Below are positions 1 to 7,078 of a stretch of DNA of 7,407 nt, in pieces. The position numbers were made by a program, and so were the translations under genes. Each line of letters opens with the position of its first letter. The first letter of the stretch is position 1. Source of the DNA: JANYIP01 sp031394045 (lineage in GTDB: Bacteria > Actinomycetota > Actinomycetes > Prado026). The stretch lies in assembly GCA_031394045.1 (NCBI GenBank), contig JANMWN010000228.1, forward strand, positions 1 through 7,407, in the 5' to 3' direction. The notes below the pieces were generated by a model. The model searched no databases and was not told the origin of the DNA. It was given only the letters and a program-made list of their open reading frames with translations.

Positions 1-1
1 G

Positions 2-805
2 ACCGACCTCATCCTCAACATCAAGCAGCTGGTCGTCAGTTCCGAGCACGACGAGCCGGTCGTGATGTACCTGCGCAAGCAGGGCCCCGGCGTCGTCACG
101 GCAGCAGACATCGCACCGCCCGCTGGTGTCGAGGTGCACAACCCCGAGCTGCACCTGGCCACGCTCAACGGCAAGGGCAAGCTCGAGATCGAGCTCACCG
201 TCGAGCGCGGGCGTGGGTACGTCTCCGCTGCGCAGAACAAACAGGTCGGCCAGGAGATCGGCCGGATCCCGGTCGACTCCATCTACTCGCCGGTCATGCG
301 CGTGACCTACAAGGTCGAGGCCACCCGGGTCGAGCAGCGCACGGACTTCGACCGACTGATCGTCGACGTCGTCAGCAAGCCGTCGATGCGTCCCCGCGAT
401 GCGGTCGCCAGCGCCGGCAAGACGCTGGTCGAGCTGTTCGGGCTGTTCCGCGAGCTCAACATCGACGCCGAGGGCATCGACATGGGCCCGTCGCCGACCG
501 ACGCCGCACTGGCCGCCGACCTGGCGCTGCCGATCGAGGACCTCGAGCTCACGGTCCGCTCGTACAACTGCCTCAAGCGTGAGGGCATCCACACGGTGGG
601 CGAGCTGGTCTCGCGCAGCGAGGCCGACCTGCTCGACATCCGCAACTTCGGCGCCAAGTCCATCGACGAGGTCAAGGCCAAGCTCGTCACCATGGGCCTT
701 GCGCTCAAGGACAGCCCGCCTGGGTTCGACCCTGGGCTCGCAGTCGACAACTACGGCGCCGACGACGACGACTACGCGGGCTTCGCCGAGGACGAGCAGC
801 TCTGA
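2..805 (+). CDS. rpoA: DNA-directed RNA polymerase subunit alpha, 5'-truncated by window edge
   Basis: This is the alpha subunit of RNA polymerase, which nucleates core assembly and contacts UP elements and activators through its C-terminal domain. The frame is open from base 2 (TDLILNIKQLVVSS...), so the gene enters from the left; about 267 codons are visible out of a usual 335-350, and roughly the first 70 are missing. The visible N-terminal-domain part runs to about LVELFGLFRELNIDAEG (near nt 425-475). After a linker comes the helix-hairpin-helix alpha-CTD (about nt 520-715), with PIEDLELTVRSYNCLKREGI, TVGELVSRSEADLLDIRNFG and AKSIDEVKAKL, including the Arg-Ser-Tyr-Asn-Cys-Leu-Lys stretch that binds DNA in the family. 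The tail is Asp/Glu-rich (DDDDYAGFAEDEQL), as in actinobacterial alphas. TGA is at 803-805. rplQ follows after 50 nt, the standard order. The identification is certain. Confidence 0.98.
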   Translation, partial: TDLILNIKQLVVSSEHDEPVVMYLRKQGPGVVTAADIAPPAGVEVHNPELHLATLNGKGKLEIELTVERGRGYVSAAQNKQVGQEIGRIPVDSIYSPVMRVTYKVEATRVEQRTDFDRLIVDVVSKPSMRPRDAVASAGKTLVELFGLFRELNIDAEGIDMGPSPTDAALAADLALPIEDLELTVRSYNCLKREGIHTVGELVSRSEADLLDIRNFGAKSIDEVKAKLVTMGLALKDSPPGFDPGLAVDNYGADDDDYAGFAEDEQL

Positions 806-816
806 CCGAGCTGCTC
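794..816 (+). promoter_or_regulatory. Inverted repeat over the rpoA stop codon (possible attenuator or processing hairpin)
   Basis: The arms GAGCAGCTC (794-802) and GAGCTGCTC (808-816) are perfect 9-bp reverse complements around a 5-nt loop TGACC, which begins with the rpoA stop codon. In RNA this would be a stable hairpin at the rpoA/rplQ junction. It is followed by C-rich sequence with no U-tract, so it is not a canonical intrinsic terminator. Partial termination, mRNA processing or 3'-end protection are possible roles, by inference. The structure is seen directly; the function is unknown. Confidence 0.5.
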
Positions 817-855
817 CACCCCCGACGTCCCCCGCCCATCTAGGAGAGCGACACC

Positions 856-1710
<855 letters not shown>

Positions 1711-1717
1711 TCCCGCT

Positions 1718-2605
1718 TTGTCGAAGCTGAACGAAGCCGAGCCCGCCTCCCCGACCGGGGACGGCGGGCTCGCGCGTCTCCGGCTCGACCTGGCGTACGA
1801 CGGGACCGACTTCTCCGGCTGGGCGCGGCAGCCCGGTCTACGTACGGTCCAGGCCACGGTCGAGGACGCGATCGAGTCGGTGCTCCGGCTACCACAGCGG
1901 GCCCCGCTCACCGTCGCCGGGCGTACCGACGCCGGCGTGCACGCCCGCGGTCAGGTGGCGCACGTCGACGTTCCGGCTGACATCTGGGCGGTCCGTACCG
2001 ACCCGGTCGCGACGCTGGGGGCACCTGGAGTACTGGGGGCGCTGGCGAGGGCGCTGCCCCGCGATGTGGCGCTGCGTGCCGTGTCGGTCGCCCCGGCCGG
2101 CTTCGACGCCCGCTTCGCCGCGCTCTGGCGGCGCTATGCGTACCGCATCTGGGACCACCCCGGCGGGCCTGACCCGCTGCGGCGGCACGAGATCCTGTGG
2201 CACCGCCGCCCGTTAGCCCTCGACCGGCTGAACGAGGCCTCGCGCGCTCTGGTCGGGCTGCGCGACTTCGCCGCGTTCTGCCGGTTCCGGGAGGGCGGAA
2301 CGACCGTCCGCGAGCTCACCGAGCTGTCCTGGACCCGGCAGCCGGGCGGGCTGCTCGTGGCCACCGTGGTAGCCGACGCGTTCTGCCACTCCATGGTGCG
2401 AGCACTGGTTGGGTCGCTGATACCAGTCGGCGAGGGGCGGCGGCCGGAGCAGTGGCCGGCCCTGGTGTTGACCGCCGGCGTACGCGACCCCGCGGTCCAG
2501 GTCGTGGCCGCGCTCGGGCTGACGCTGGAGGAGGTCTGCTACCCGGACGAGAATGGGCTCGCCGAGCGCGTGGAGATCACCAGGCGGCCCCGTCGCGGGC
2601 AGTAG
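1718..2605 (+). CDS. truA: tRNA pseudouridine(38-40) synthase TruA
   Basis: TruA isomerises uridine to pseudouridine at positions 38-40 in the tRNA anticodon arm. Family hallmarks begin at LRLDLAYDGTDFSGWARQPG (about nt 1780) and LRTVQATVEDAI. The catalytic loop AGRTDAGVHARGQVAHVDV carries the nucleophilic Asp at nt 1928-1930 (residue 71 from this start). Later come LPRDVALRAVSVAPAGFDARF, WRRYAYRIWD, LVGLRDFAAFCR and FCHSMVRALVGSLI, all in family order. From the TTG at 1718 the protein is 295 residues, near the usual length, but the start is uncertain. TTG 1718 lies 7 nt after the rplQ stop without a clear Shine-Dalgarno. ATG 1640 or GTG 1628 would overlap rplQ and add a Thr-Pro repeat to the N-terminus. 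I see no in-frame ATG or GTG nearer the conserved core. Translational coupling to rplQ is likely. TAG is at 2603-2605. Confidence 0.94.
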   Translation: MSKLNEAEPASPTGDGGLARLRLDLAYDGTDFSGWARQPGLRTVQATVEDAIESVLRLPQRAPLTVAGRTDAGVHARGQVAHVDVPADIWAVRTDPVATLGAPGVLGALARALPRDVALRAVSVAPAGFDARFAALWRRYAYRIWDHPGGPDPLRRHEILWHRRPLALDRLNEASRALVGLRDFAAFCRFREGGTTVRELTELSWTRQPGGLLVATVVADAFCHSMVRALVGSLIPVGEGRRPEQWPALVLTAGVRDPAVQVVAALGLTLEEVCYPDENGLAERVEITRRPRRGQ

Positions 2606-2614
2606 GTTGCCGCC

Positions 2615-3553
2615 ATGCGCGTCGTCGTGGCTCTCGGAGGCAATGCCCTGCAACGTCGCGGTGAGCCGATGACCGTGGAGAGTCAGAGGCTCAACGTCCG
2701 CATCGCGTGCGAGGCCCTGGCACCGCTGGCCCTCGAGCACGAGCTGGTGATCAGCCATGGCAACGGCCCCCAGGTGGGGCTGCTCGCCCTGCAGGCTGCG
2801 GCGTACGGGGACGTCGAGGCGTACCCGTTTGACGTGCTCGGCGCCCAGACCGAGGGCATGATCGGCTACTTCATCGAGCAGGAGCTGGGCAACCTGCTGC
2901 CGTTCGAGAAGCCGCTGGCCACGGTGCTGACGATGACCGAGGTGGACCCCGCGGACCCGGCGTTCCTCGACCCGAGCAAGTTCGTGGGGCCGGTCTACAC
3001 CGAGGAGGAGGCCAAGGCGAAGGCCCTGGGCCTCGGCTGGACGGTCAAGCCGGACGGCGCCTCGTGGCGGCGCGTCGTCCCCTCGCCGCTGCCACGGCGG
3101 ATCTTCGAGATCCGGCCGATCCAGTGGCTGCTCGAGCACGGCTCCGTGGTCGTCTGCACGGGTGGTGGCGGGATACCGACCATGTACCTTGAGGGCACCC
3201 GGCACCTGGTCGGGGTCGAGGCGGTCATCGACAAGGACCGCTCGAGCGCCGTCCTCGCTCGTGACGTCGGCGCGGACAGCATGGTGATCGTCACGGACGC
3301 TGCCGGGGTGTTCGTGGACTGGGGGACGCCGGAGCAGCGGCAGATCGACACCGCGCACCCGGACGCGATCGCCCCGCTGAGCTTTCCGGCGGGCTCGATG
3401 GGACCCAAGGTCGAGGCCGCGTGCGCGTTCGCCCGCCAGTCCGGCGGTGTCGCGGCGATCGGCGCGCTGGAGGACCTGCCCGCGATCCTGGCGGGTACGG
3501 CCGGTACCCGGATCGCCGCCCACTTCGACGGGATCACGTACCGCCCCCGTTGA
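2615..3553 (+). CDS. arcC: Carbamate kinase
   Basis: Carbamate kinase transfers a phosphate between carbamoyl phosphate and ADP, giving ATP, carbamate and then NH3 and CO2. It is usually the last step of the arginine deiminase or allantoin/agmatine routes, in the cytoplasm. At 312 residues it is normal length for the amino-acid-kinase fold. Motifs in order are VVALGGNAL (4-12), SHGNGPQVGLL (47-57), FDVLGAQTEGMIGY (72-85), WRRVVPSPLPRRI (151-163), VVCTGGGGIP (179-188), GVEAVIDKDRSSAVLA (200-215), VTDAAGVFVDWGTP (226-239) and FPAGSMGPKVEAA (257-269). The start ATG at 2615 is 9 nt after the truA stop, with a weak AGTAGG upstream, suggesting co-transcription with truA. No arginine deiminase or ornithine carbamoyltransferase gene is in the window, so its physiological partner is unseen. 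TGA is at 3551-3553. Confidence 0.96.
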   Translation: MRVVVALGGNALQRRGEPMTVESQRLNVRIACEALAPLALEHELVISHGNGPQVGLLALQAAAYGDVEAYPFDVLGAQTEGMIGYFIEQELGNLLPFEKPLATVLTMTEVDPADPAFLDPSKFVGPVYTEEEAKAKALGLGWTVKPDGASWRRVVPSPLPRRIFEIRPIQWLLEHGSVVVCTGGGGIPTMYLEGTRHLVGVEAVIDKDRSSAVLARDVGADSMVIVTDAAGVFVDWGTPEQRQIDTAHPDAIAPLSFPAGSMGPKVEAACAFARQSGGVAAIGALEDLPAILAGTAGTRIAAHFDGITYRPR

Positions 3554-3571
3554 TCGAGCCCATGATCAACG
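3548..3571 (+). terminator. Inverted repeat at the end of arcC, possible terminator
   Basis: CGTTGATC (3548-3555) and GATCAACG (3564-3571) are perfect 8-bp reverse complements around an 8-nt loop. The arcC stop codon lies in the left arm. No U-rich tract follows (AAGGTAGGC), so it is at best a non-canonical terminator, which is common in high-GC actinobacteria. It could also be an operator or an mRNA-stability hairpin. It marks a plausible end of the rpoA-rplQ-truA-arcC transcript. Confidence 0.4.
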
Positions 3572-3680
3572 AAGGTAGGCGGGCGCTTTCCCAGGGAATT
3601 CGCAGGTTCTACCCGGCTCCGCCGAAGGTTGCCGGCGCCATCCTGGGCGGGTCGGAGTCGGTCTGGCTCCGGCCCAGCGA

Positions 3681-3730
3681 ACCTCTGTGCACCTCTGTGC
3701 ACCTCCGTGCACCTCCGAGCACCTCCGATT
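3681..3730 (+). repeat. 10-bp tandem array upstream of the secreted-protein gene
   Basis: There are five head-to-tail decamers: ACCTCTGTGC, ACCTCTGTGC, ACCTCCGTGC, ACCTCCGAGC and a diverged ACCTCCGATT. The array ends 3 nt before the AGGAG ribosome-binding site (3734-3738) of the gene starting at 3747. The unit is not a multiple of three, so it does not look like coding sequence. The period is close to one DNA helical turn, which would place every copy on the same DNA face. Function is unknown. Confidence 0.9.
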
Positions 3731-3746
3731 ACCAGGAGCACCAACG

Positions 3747-4376
3747 ATGAAGATCGGACACAGCAAGCCGGTGATCGTGGCCGCCGCAGCAGCAGGTGTG
3801 CTGGCCGTCGCGCTCGGTATCACCGCGTCGCAGTCGGCCTCCGCCGCCAGCGGCAGCCCGTCCCCGGTCCCCAGCGGCCGGCCCTCGGGTGTCCCGGACG
3901 GCGATGGGCCTGGCGGTCACGGCCTCGGCGGCCTCGGCGGCCTCGGTGGACCTGGTCGACCTGGTGGACCTGGCGGATTCGGTGGACGGGGTGGGCACGG
4001 CCCCGGCGGTCCAGGCGGGCAGCTCCTGCACGGCGAGGAGGTCGTCCAGCAAGGTACGAAGGTAGTGACGATCGAGGAGCAGGCCGGCAAGGTCACGGCG
4101 GTCAGCGCCACCTCGATCACGGTCAGGAGCACCGACGGCTTCACCGCCACGTACGTCGTGTCCGCCACGACCAAGGTCGGCAAGGACCGTGCGGAGGCCA
4201 AGATCAGTGCCGTCAAGGTCGGCGACACCGTACGCATCGAGGGCACCAAGTCGGGCAGCACGGTCACCGCCGACCGGATCATGGACGGCGTACCCCCGCC
4301 GCGTCCCGCCGACGGCAGCCGCCCGGCCGACCCGAACGGCGCCTCTGCGGCCCCCTCGCCGGGTGGTACCGCCTAG
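3747..4376 (+). CDS. Secreted Gly-rich protein with DUF5666-like domain
   Basis: This is a predicted exported protein of 209 residues with unknown function. The start ATG at 3747 has AGGAG at 3734-3738, 8 nt upstream; in-frame starts further upstream fall in the decamer array and would spoil the signal peptide. Residues 1-8 are basic/polar and 9-27 hydrophobic (VIVAAAAAGVLAVALGI), followed by SASAAS, giving a Sec signal with probable cleavage after Ala33. Residues 35-55 are a Ser/Pro/Gly linker and 50-91 are Gly-rich with tandem GLG/GPG triplets. Residues about 102-180 alternate beta-type segments (TKVVTIEEQAGKVTAVSATS, ITVRSTDG, TYVVSATTKVGK, ISAVKVGDTVRIEGTKSG, TVTADRIMDG), resembling the DUF5666 OB-like beta domain of actinobacterial secreted proteins. 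The tail is Pro/Ala-rich. There are no cysteines, no lipobox and no C-terminal membrane anchor. The domain assignment is by pattern only. Confidence 0.85.
   Translation: MKIGHSKPVIVAAAAAGVLAVALGITASQSASAASGSPSPVPSGRPSGVPDGDGPGGHGLGGLGGLGGPGRPGGPGGFGGRGGHGPGGPGGQLLHGEEVVQQGTKVVTIEEQAGKVTAVSATSITVRSTDGFTATYVVSATTKVGKDRAEAKISAVKVGDTVRIEGTKSGSTVTADRIMDGVPPPRPADGSRPADPNGASAAPSPGGTA
3921..3983 (+). repeat. 9-bp tandem repeats encoding Gly-X-Gly triplets
   Basis: There are seven in-register 9-bp units: GGCCTCGGC twice, GGCCTCGGT, GGACCTGGT, CGACCTGGT, GGACCTGGC and GGATTCGGT. In frame they encode GLG, GLG, GLG, GPG, RPG, GPG and GFG in the secreted protein. The gradual drift between units suggests expansion by duplication followed by point change. 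The segment is probably a flexible or wall-spanning linker. Confidence 0.85.
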
Positions 4377-4440
4377 CGATCGGGCGAGCCGCGCGGTCCG
4401 GGCCTGTCTGCTTGAGGCGTCGTCCACAAGGTGTGCGCGG

Positions 4441-4459
4441 TGCCTGACATAGTCAGGCA
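4441..4459. promoter_or_regulatory. Perfect 19-bp palindrome, candidate operator
   Basis: TGCCTGAC-ATA-GTCAGGCA consists of two perfect 8-bp arms with a 3-nt centre. It lies in the gap between the secreted-protein stop (4376) and the phosphatase start (4529). The centre CATAGT (4448-4453) could serve as a -10 hexamer, but I see no well-spaced -35. An operator for a dimeric regulator is the simplest reading. A terminator hairpin for the upstream gene is the alternative, though a U-tract is absent. Confidence 0.5.
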
Positions 4460-4528
4460 GGATGGCCCGATGAAGATCATCGCCGGGACTACCCCGCCGA
4501 CCGCAAGGACCTCGAGATCGCGTCGCTC

Positions 4529-5293
4529 ATGGCGGTGATCGCTGGGAATGCCGCTATCCGCTACTTCGGCCGGGTTGCTCCTGCCGGTGCCACGGGAGCC
4601 CGCGGTCCGCTGGTCGAGACCGAGTTCAAGAGCGGCCCGGCCGACCTGGTGAGCGAGGCCGATCGAGCTGCCGAGGCCGCCGCGATCGAGATGCTGCGCG
4701 AGCATCGCCCGGACGATGGCTACGTCGGGGAGGAGGGCAGCCGCTCGGCGGGGGATGCCTCCAACGGCCGCCGCTGGCTCATCGACGGCATCGACGGGAC
4801 GTTCAACTTTTTGCACGGCGTGCCGTACTGGTGCACGGCCGTGTGCCTGGTTGACGAGCACGGTCCCGCTGTCTCGGCGATCTGGGACCCGATGGCGGAG
4901 GAGCTGACGGTGGCTGGGCGTGGGCTCGGGGCATCGTGCTCGAACAGGTGGGTGCCCGTCGACCAGGGCCTCGAGCGGCTCAGCCTGGTGACGTACCTGA
5001 ATCCTGACTCGGTGCGCGATCCGACCCTCTTCGCCGCGTTCGGCCGGGTGATGCGGGCCTGCGCGACCGTTCGGATCATGGGCTCCGGCTCGCTCGACCT
5101 CGTGCAGGTCGCTGAGGGACGCGCTGGGGTCTGGGTCCAGCACGAGGTCGACGACTGGGACTGGTGGCCCGGTGCGCTGATCGTGACCGAGGCGGGAGGT
5201 GTCGCGGAGCGGCTCTCGATCGACGGGCACGAGTGGTCGGTTGCCGGCCAGCCTGAAGCGGTGGCCGCGGTGCTGTCGGCTCTGACCGGCTGA
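4529..5293 (+). CDS. Inositol monophosphatase / histidinol-phosphatase family protein, 5' end possibly damaged
   Basis: This is a Mg-dependent phosphomonoesterase of the lithium-sensitive IMPase fold; the substrate could be inositol-1-phosphate, histidinol phosphate (HisN) or another sugar phosphate. Motifs from this ATG are PADLVSEADRAAE (37-49), YVGEEGS with metal ligand Glu68/69 (65-71), WLIDGIDGTFNFLHG with Asp86, Asp89 and Thr91 (83-97), GSGSLDLVQVAEGRAGVWV (185-203) and DWDWWPGALIVTEAGG with Asp211 (209-224). The usual Pro between the two motif-1 Asps is Gly here. Length is 254 residues, slightly short at the N-terminus. The same frame is open upstream to 4448 and reads DYPADRKDLEIASL, which looks like the expected start of helix 1, but contains no start codon. 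ATG 4470, with AGGA at 4458-4461, lies in another frame. The annotated start has only a weak Shine-Dalgarno. TGA is at 5291-5293. Confidence 0.88.
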   Translation: MAVIAGNAAIRYFGRVAPAGATGARGPLVETEFKSGPADLVSEADRAAEAAAIEMLREHRPDDGYVGEEGSRSAGDASNGRRWLIDGIDGTFNFLHGVPYWCTAVCLVDEHGPAVSAIWDPMAEELTVAGRGLGASCSNRWVPVDQGLERLSLVTYLNPDSVRDPTLFAAFGRVMRACATVRIMGSGSLDLVQVAEGRAGVWVQHEVDDWDWWPGALIVTEAGGVAERLSIDGHEWSVAGQPEAVAAVLSALTG

Positions 5294-5347
5294 CTGGCGC
5301 CGGACCGCCTACCGCGCGAAACCGGTTGGTGCGAGGGCGGGCCGGAC

Positions 5348-5363
5348 CGGGAGGATGCTCCCG
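5348..5363 (+). promoter_or_regulatory. Hairpin sequestering the ABC-F ribosome-binding site
   Basis: CGGGAG-GATG-CTCCCG forms a 6-bp stem with a 4-nt loop. The left arm contains most of the Shine-Dalgarno GGGAGG (5349-5354), and the right arm ends on the first base of the GTG start codon (5363). Folding would hide the ribosome-binding site, so it could damp or regulate translation of the ABC-F gene. The pairing is seen; the regulatory role is inferred. Confidence 0.5.
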
Positions 5364-6970
5364 TGGGCCACGTGGATATCAGCAAGCTCGGTCATGTCCT
5401 CCCCGACGGGCGCCTCCTGCTCGATGACGTGTCGCTGCGGGTGGGCGACGGCGCCAAGGTGGCCCTGGTGGGCGCGAACGGCGCGGGCAAGACGACGCTC
5501 CTGCGGATCGTGGCCGGCGACGACACCCCGCAGACGGGGGCGGTGACCCGCAGCGGCGGGCTCGGCGTGATGCGGCAGTTCGTCGGCTCCGTACGTGACG
5601 CCTCGACGGTCCGCGACCTGCTCGTCTCGGTGGCGCCGCCGGCGATCCGTACGGCCGCCAAGGCGGTCGAGGTCGCCGAGCTGGCGATGATGGAGCAGGA
5701 CGACGAACCAACCCAGATGCGGTACGCCCAGGCGCTGGCCGACTGGGGCGACGCGGGCGGCTACGAGGCAGAGGTCAGCTGGGACGTCTGCTGCACCGAG
5801 GCCCTGGGTACGCCGTGGGCGCGGGCCCAGTGGCGTGAGGTGCGCACGCTGTCGGGAGGCGAGCAGAAGCGGCTGGTCCTGGAGGCGCTCCTGCGCGGGC
5901 CGGACGAGGTCCTGCTCCTGGACGAGCCGGACAACTACCTCGACGTCCCCGGCAAGCGATGGCTCGAGAGGGCGCTGCGCGACAGCCCCAAGACGGTGCT
6001 GTTCGTCAGCCACGACCGTGAGCTGCTGGCGCGGACCGCGACCCGGATCGTCACGCTCGAGGGCGGTACCGCCTGGACGCACGGCGGTGGCTTCGGGACG
6101 TACCACCAGGCGCGCAAGGACCGGCACGAGCGCCTCGAGGAGCTGCTGCGGCGCTGGGACGAGGAGCACGTACGCCTCAAGAACCTGGTCAAGACCTTGC
6201 AGCAGCAGGCCGCGATCTCGCCGGACATGGCCAACCGCTACCACGCGATGCAGACCCGGCTGAAGCGGTACGAGGACGCGGGGCCGCCCGAGGCGCCACC
6301 CAAGGAGCAGAACGTACGCATGCGCCTGACCGGCGGGCGTACCGGCGTACGCGCGGTCACCTGCGCCGCGCTGGAGCTCACCGGCCTGATGAAGCCGTTC
6401 GACCTCGAGGTGTTCTACGGCGAGCGGGTCGCGGTCCTCGGCAGCAACGGGTCTGGGAAGTCGCACTTCCTGCGGCTCCTCGGCGGCCGGCCGGTCACGC
6501 ACTCGGGGGACTGGAAGCTGGGTGCGCGGGTGGTCGCCGGGCACTTCGCCCAGACGCACGAGCACCCGGAGCTGGTCGGCCGGCCGTTGGTCGACATCCT
6601 CTGGGAGCACAAGGCGCTCCAGCGCGGGCCGGCGATCGCGGCGCTGCGCCGGTACGAGCTGGACCAGCAGGTCGAGCAGCCCTTTGACACGCTCTCGGGA
6701 GGCCAGCAGGCGCGGTTCCAGATCCTGCTGCTGGAGATCGACGGGACCACGCTGCTGCTGCTCGACGAGCCCACCGACAACCTCGACCTGGCCAGTGCCG
6801 AGGCGCTCGAGGAGGGGCTTGAGGCGTACGACGGGACGGTTCTGGCGGTGACCCACGACCGCTGGTTCGCCCGGGGCTTCGACCGCTACCTGGTCTTCGG
6901 CTCGGACGGCACGGTCTACGAGGCCCCCGAGCCGGTCTGGGACGAAGGACGGGTCGAGCGCGCCCGCTGA
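5363..6970 (+). CDS. ABC-F family ATP-binding cassette protein (soluble, two ABC domains)
   Basis: ABC-F proteins lack membrane segments and generally act at the ribosomal E site as translation factors or antibiotic-resistance ribosome-protection proteins. This one has 535 residues. ABC1 has Walker A GANGAGKTT (37-45), signature LSGGEQKR (163-170), Walker B LLLDEPDNYLD with Asp187/Glu188, and the switch His217 in VSHDREL. An arginine/glutamate-rich linker of about 249-335 (RKDRHERLEELLRRWDEEHV and onward) fits the helical P-site-tRNA interaction motif region. ABC2 has Walker A GSNGSGKS (360-367), signature LSGGQQAR (444-451), Walker B LLLLDEPTDNLDL with Asp468/Glu469, and His498 in VTHDRWF. 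All catalytic residues are present, so two intact ATPase sites are expected. The GTG start at 5363 is chosen because GGGAGG lies 8 nt upstream and the family N-terminus begins directly after. Which ABC-F subfamily, and whether it confers resistance, cannot be told from sequence alone. Confidence 0.95.
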   Translation: MGHVDISKLGHVLPDGRLLLDDVSLRVGDGAKVALVGANGAGKTTLLRIVAGDDTPQTGAVTRSGGLGVMRQFVGSVRDASTVRDLLVSVAPPAIRTAAKAVEVAELAMMEQDDEPTQMRYAQALADWGDAGGYEAEVSWDVCCTEALGTPWARAQWREVRTLSGGEQKRLVLEALLRGPDEVLLLDEPDNYLDVPGKRWLERALRDSPKTVLFVSHDRELLARTATRIVTLEGGTAWTHGGGFGTYHQARKDRHERLEELLRRWDEEHVRLKNLVKTLQQQAAISPDMANRYHAMQTRLKRYEDAGPPEAPPKEQNVRMRLTGGRTGVRAVTCAALELTGLMKPFDLEVFYGERVAVLGSNGSGKSHFLRLLGGRPVTHSGDWKLGARVVAGHFAQTHEHPELVGRPLVDILWEHKALQRGPAIAALRRYELDQQVEQPFDTLSGGQQARFQILLLEIDGTTLLLLDEPTDNLDLASAEALEEGLEAYDGTVLAVTHDRWFARGFDRYLVFGSDGTVYEAPEPVWDEGRVERAR

Positions 6971-6975
6971 CAGGC

Positions 6976-6997
6976 TCAATGGCCAGGTCAATGGCCA
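6976..6997 (+). repeat. Direct repeat TCAATGGCCA x2
   Basis: TCAATGGCCA occurs at 6976-6985 and 6988-6997, a 12-bp period, starting 6 nt after the ABC-F stop codon. It may be a simple duplication or a paired binding site; nothing in the sequence decides. Confidence 0.7.
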
Positions 6998-7042
6998 CGG
7001 CGCAGCTAGGACGGGTGGGTGGTGCCGATTCGGGGGAGCAGA

Positions 7043-7078
7043 TGTCGGTTCTTGCTGTCCTGACCGCTAGAACCGACA
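7043..7078. repeat. 36-nt imperfect palindrome downstream of the ABC-F gene
   Basis: The outer arms TGTCGGTTCT (7043-7052) and AGAACCGACA (7069-7078) are perfect 10-bp reverse complements. The inner 16 nt continue the symmetry with GC/GC and GTC/GAC, so 15 of 18 positions about the 7060/7061 axis are complementary. It could be the ABC-F terminator (no U-tract on either side), an extragenic palindromic repeat or an operator. It sits about 70 nt upstream of the rplM promoter. Confidence 0.65.

Noticed and set aside
2213..3523. 436-residue minus-strand open frame opposite truA and arcC
   Set aside because: It spans two clearly recognised plus-strand genes, and its composition is typical of an antisense shadow.
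3554..3680. Promoter for the secreted-protein gene
   Set aside because: I looked for -35/-10 pairs, including ECF-type GGAA...GTT patterns, and found only loose matches that could be chance.
3687..3746. Upstream GTG start for the secreted protein
   Set aside because: It would translate the decamer array and put a polar segment before the signal peptide; ATG 3747 has a well-placed AGGAG.
5309..6991. 560-residue open frame on the minus strand opposite the ABC-F gene
   Set aside because: It mirrors third-position G/C bias of the real gene, has an Arg/Leu/Val-rich composition with no recognisable motif, and the plus strand has full ABC-F motifs.
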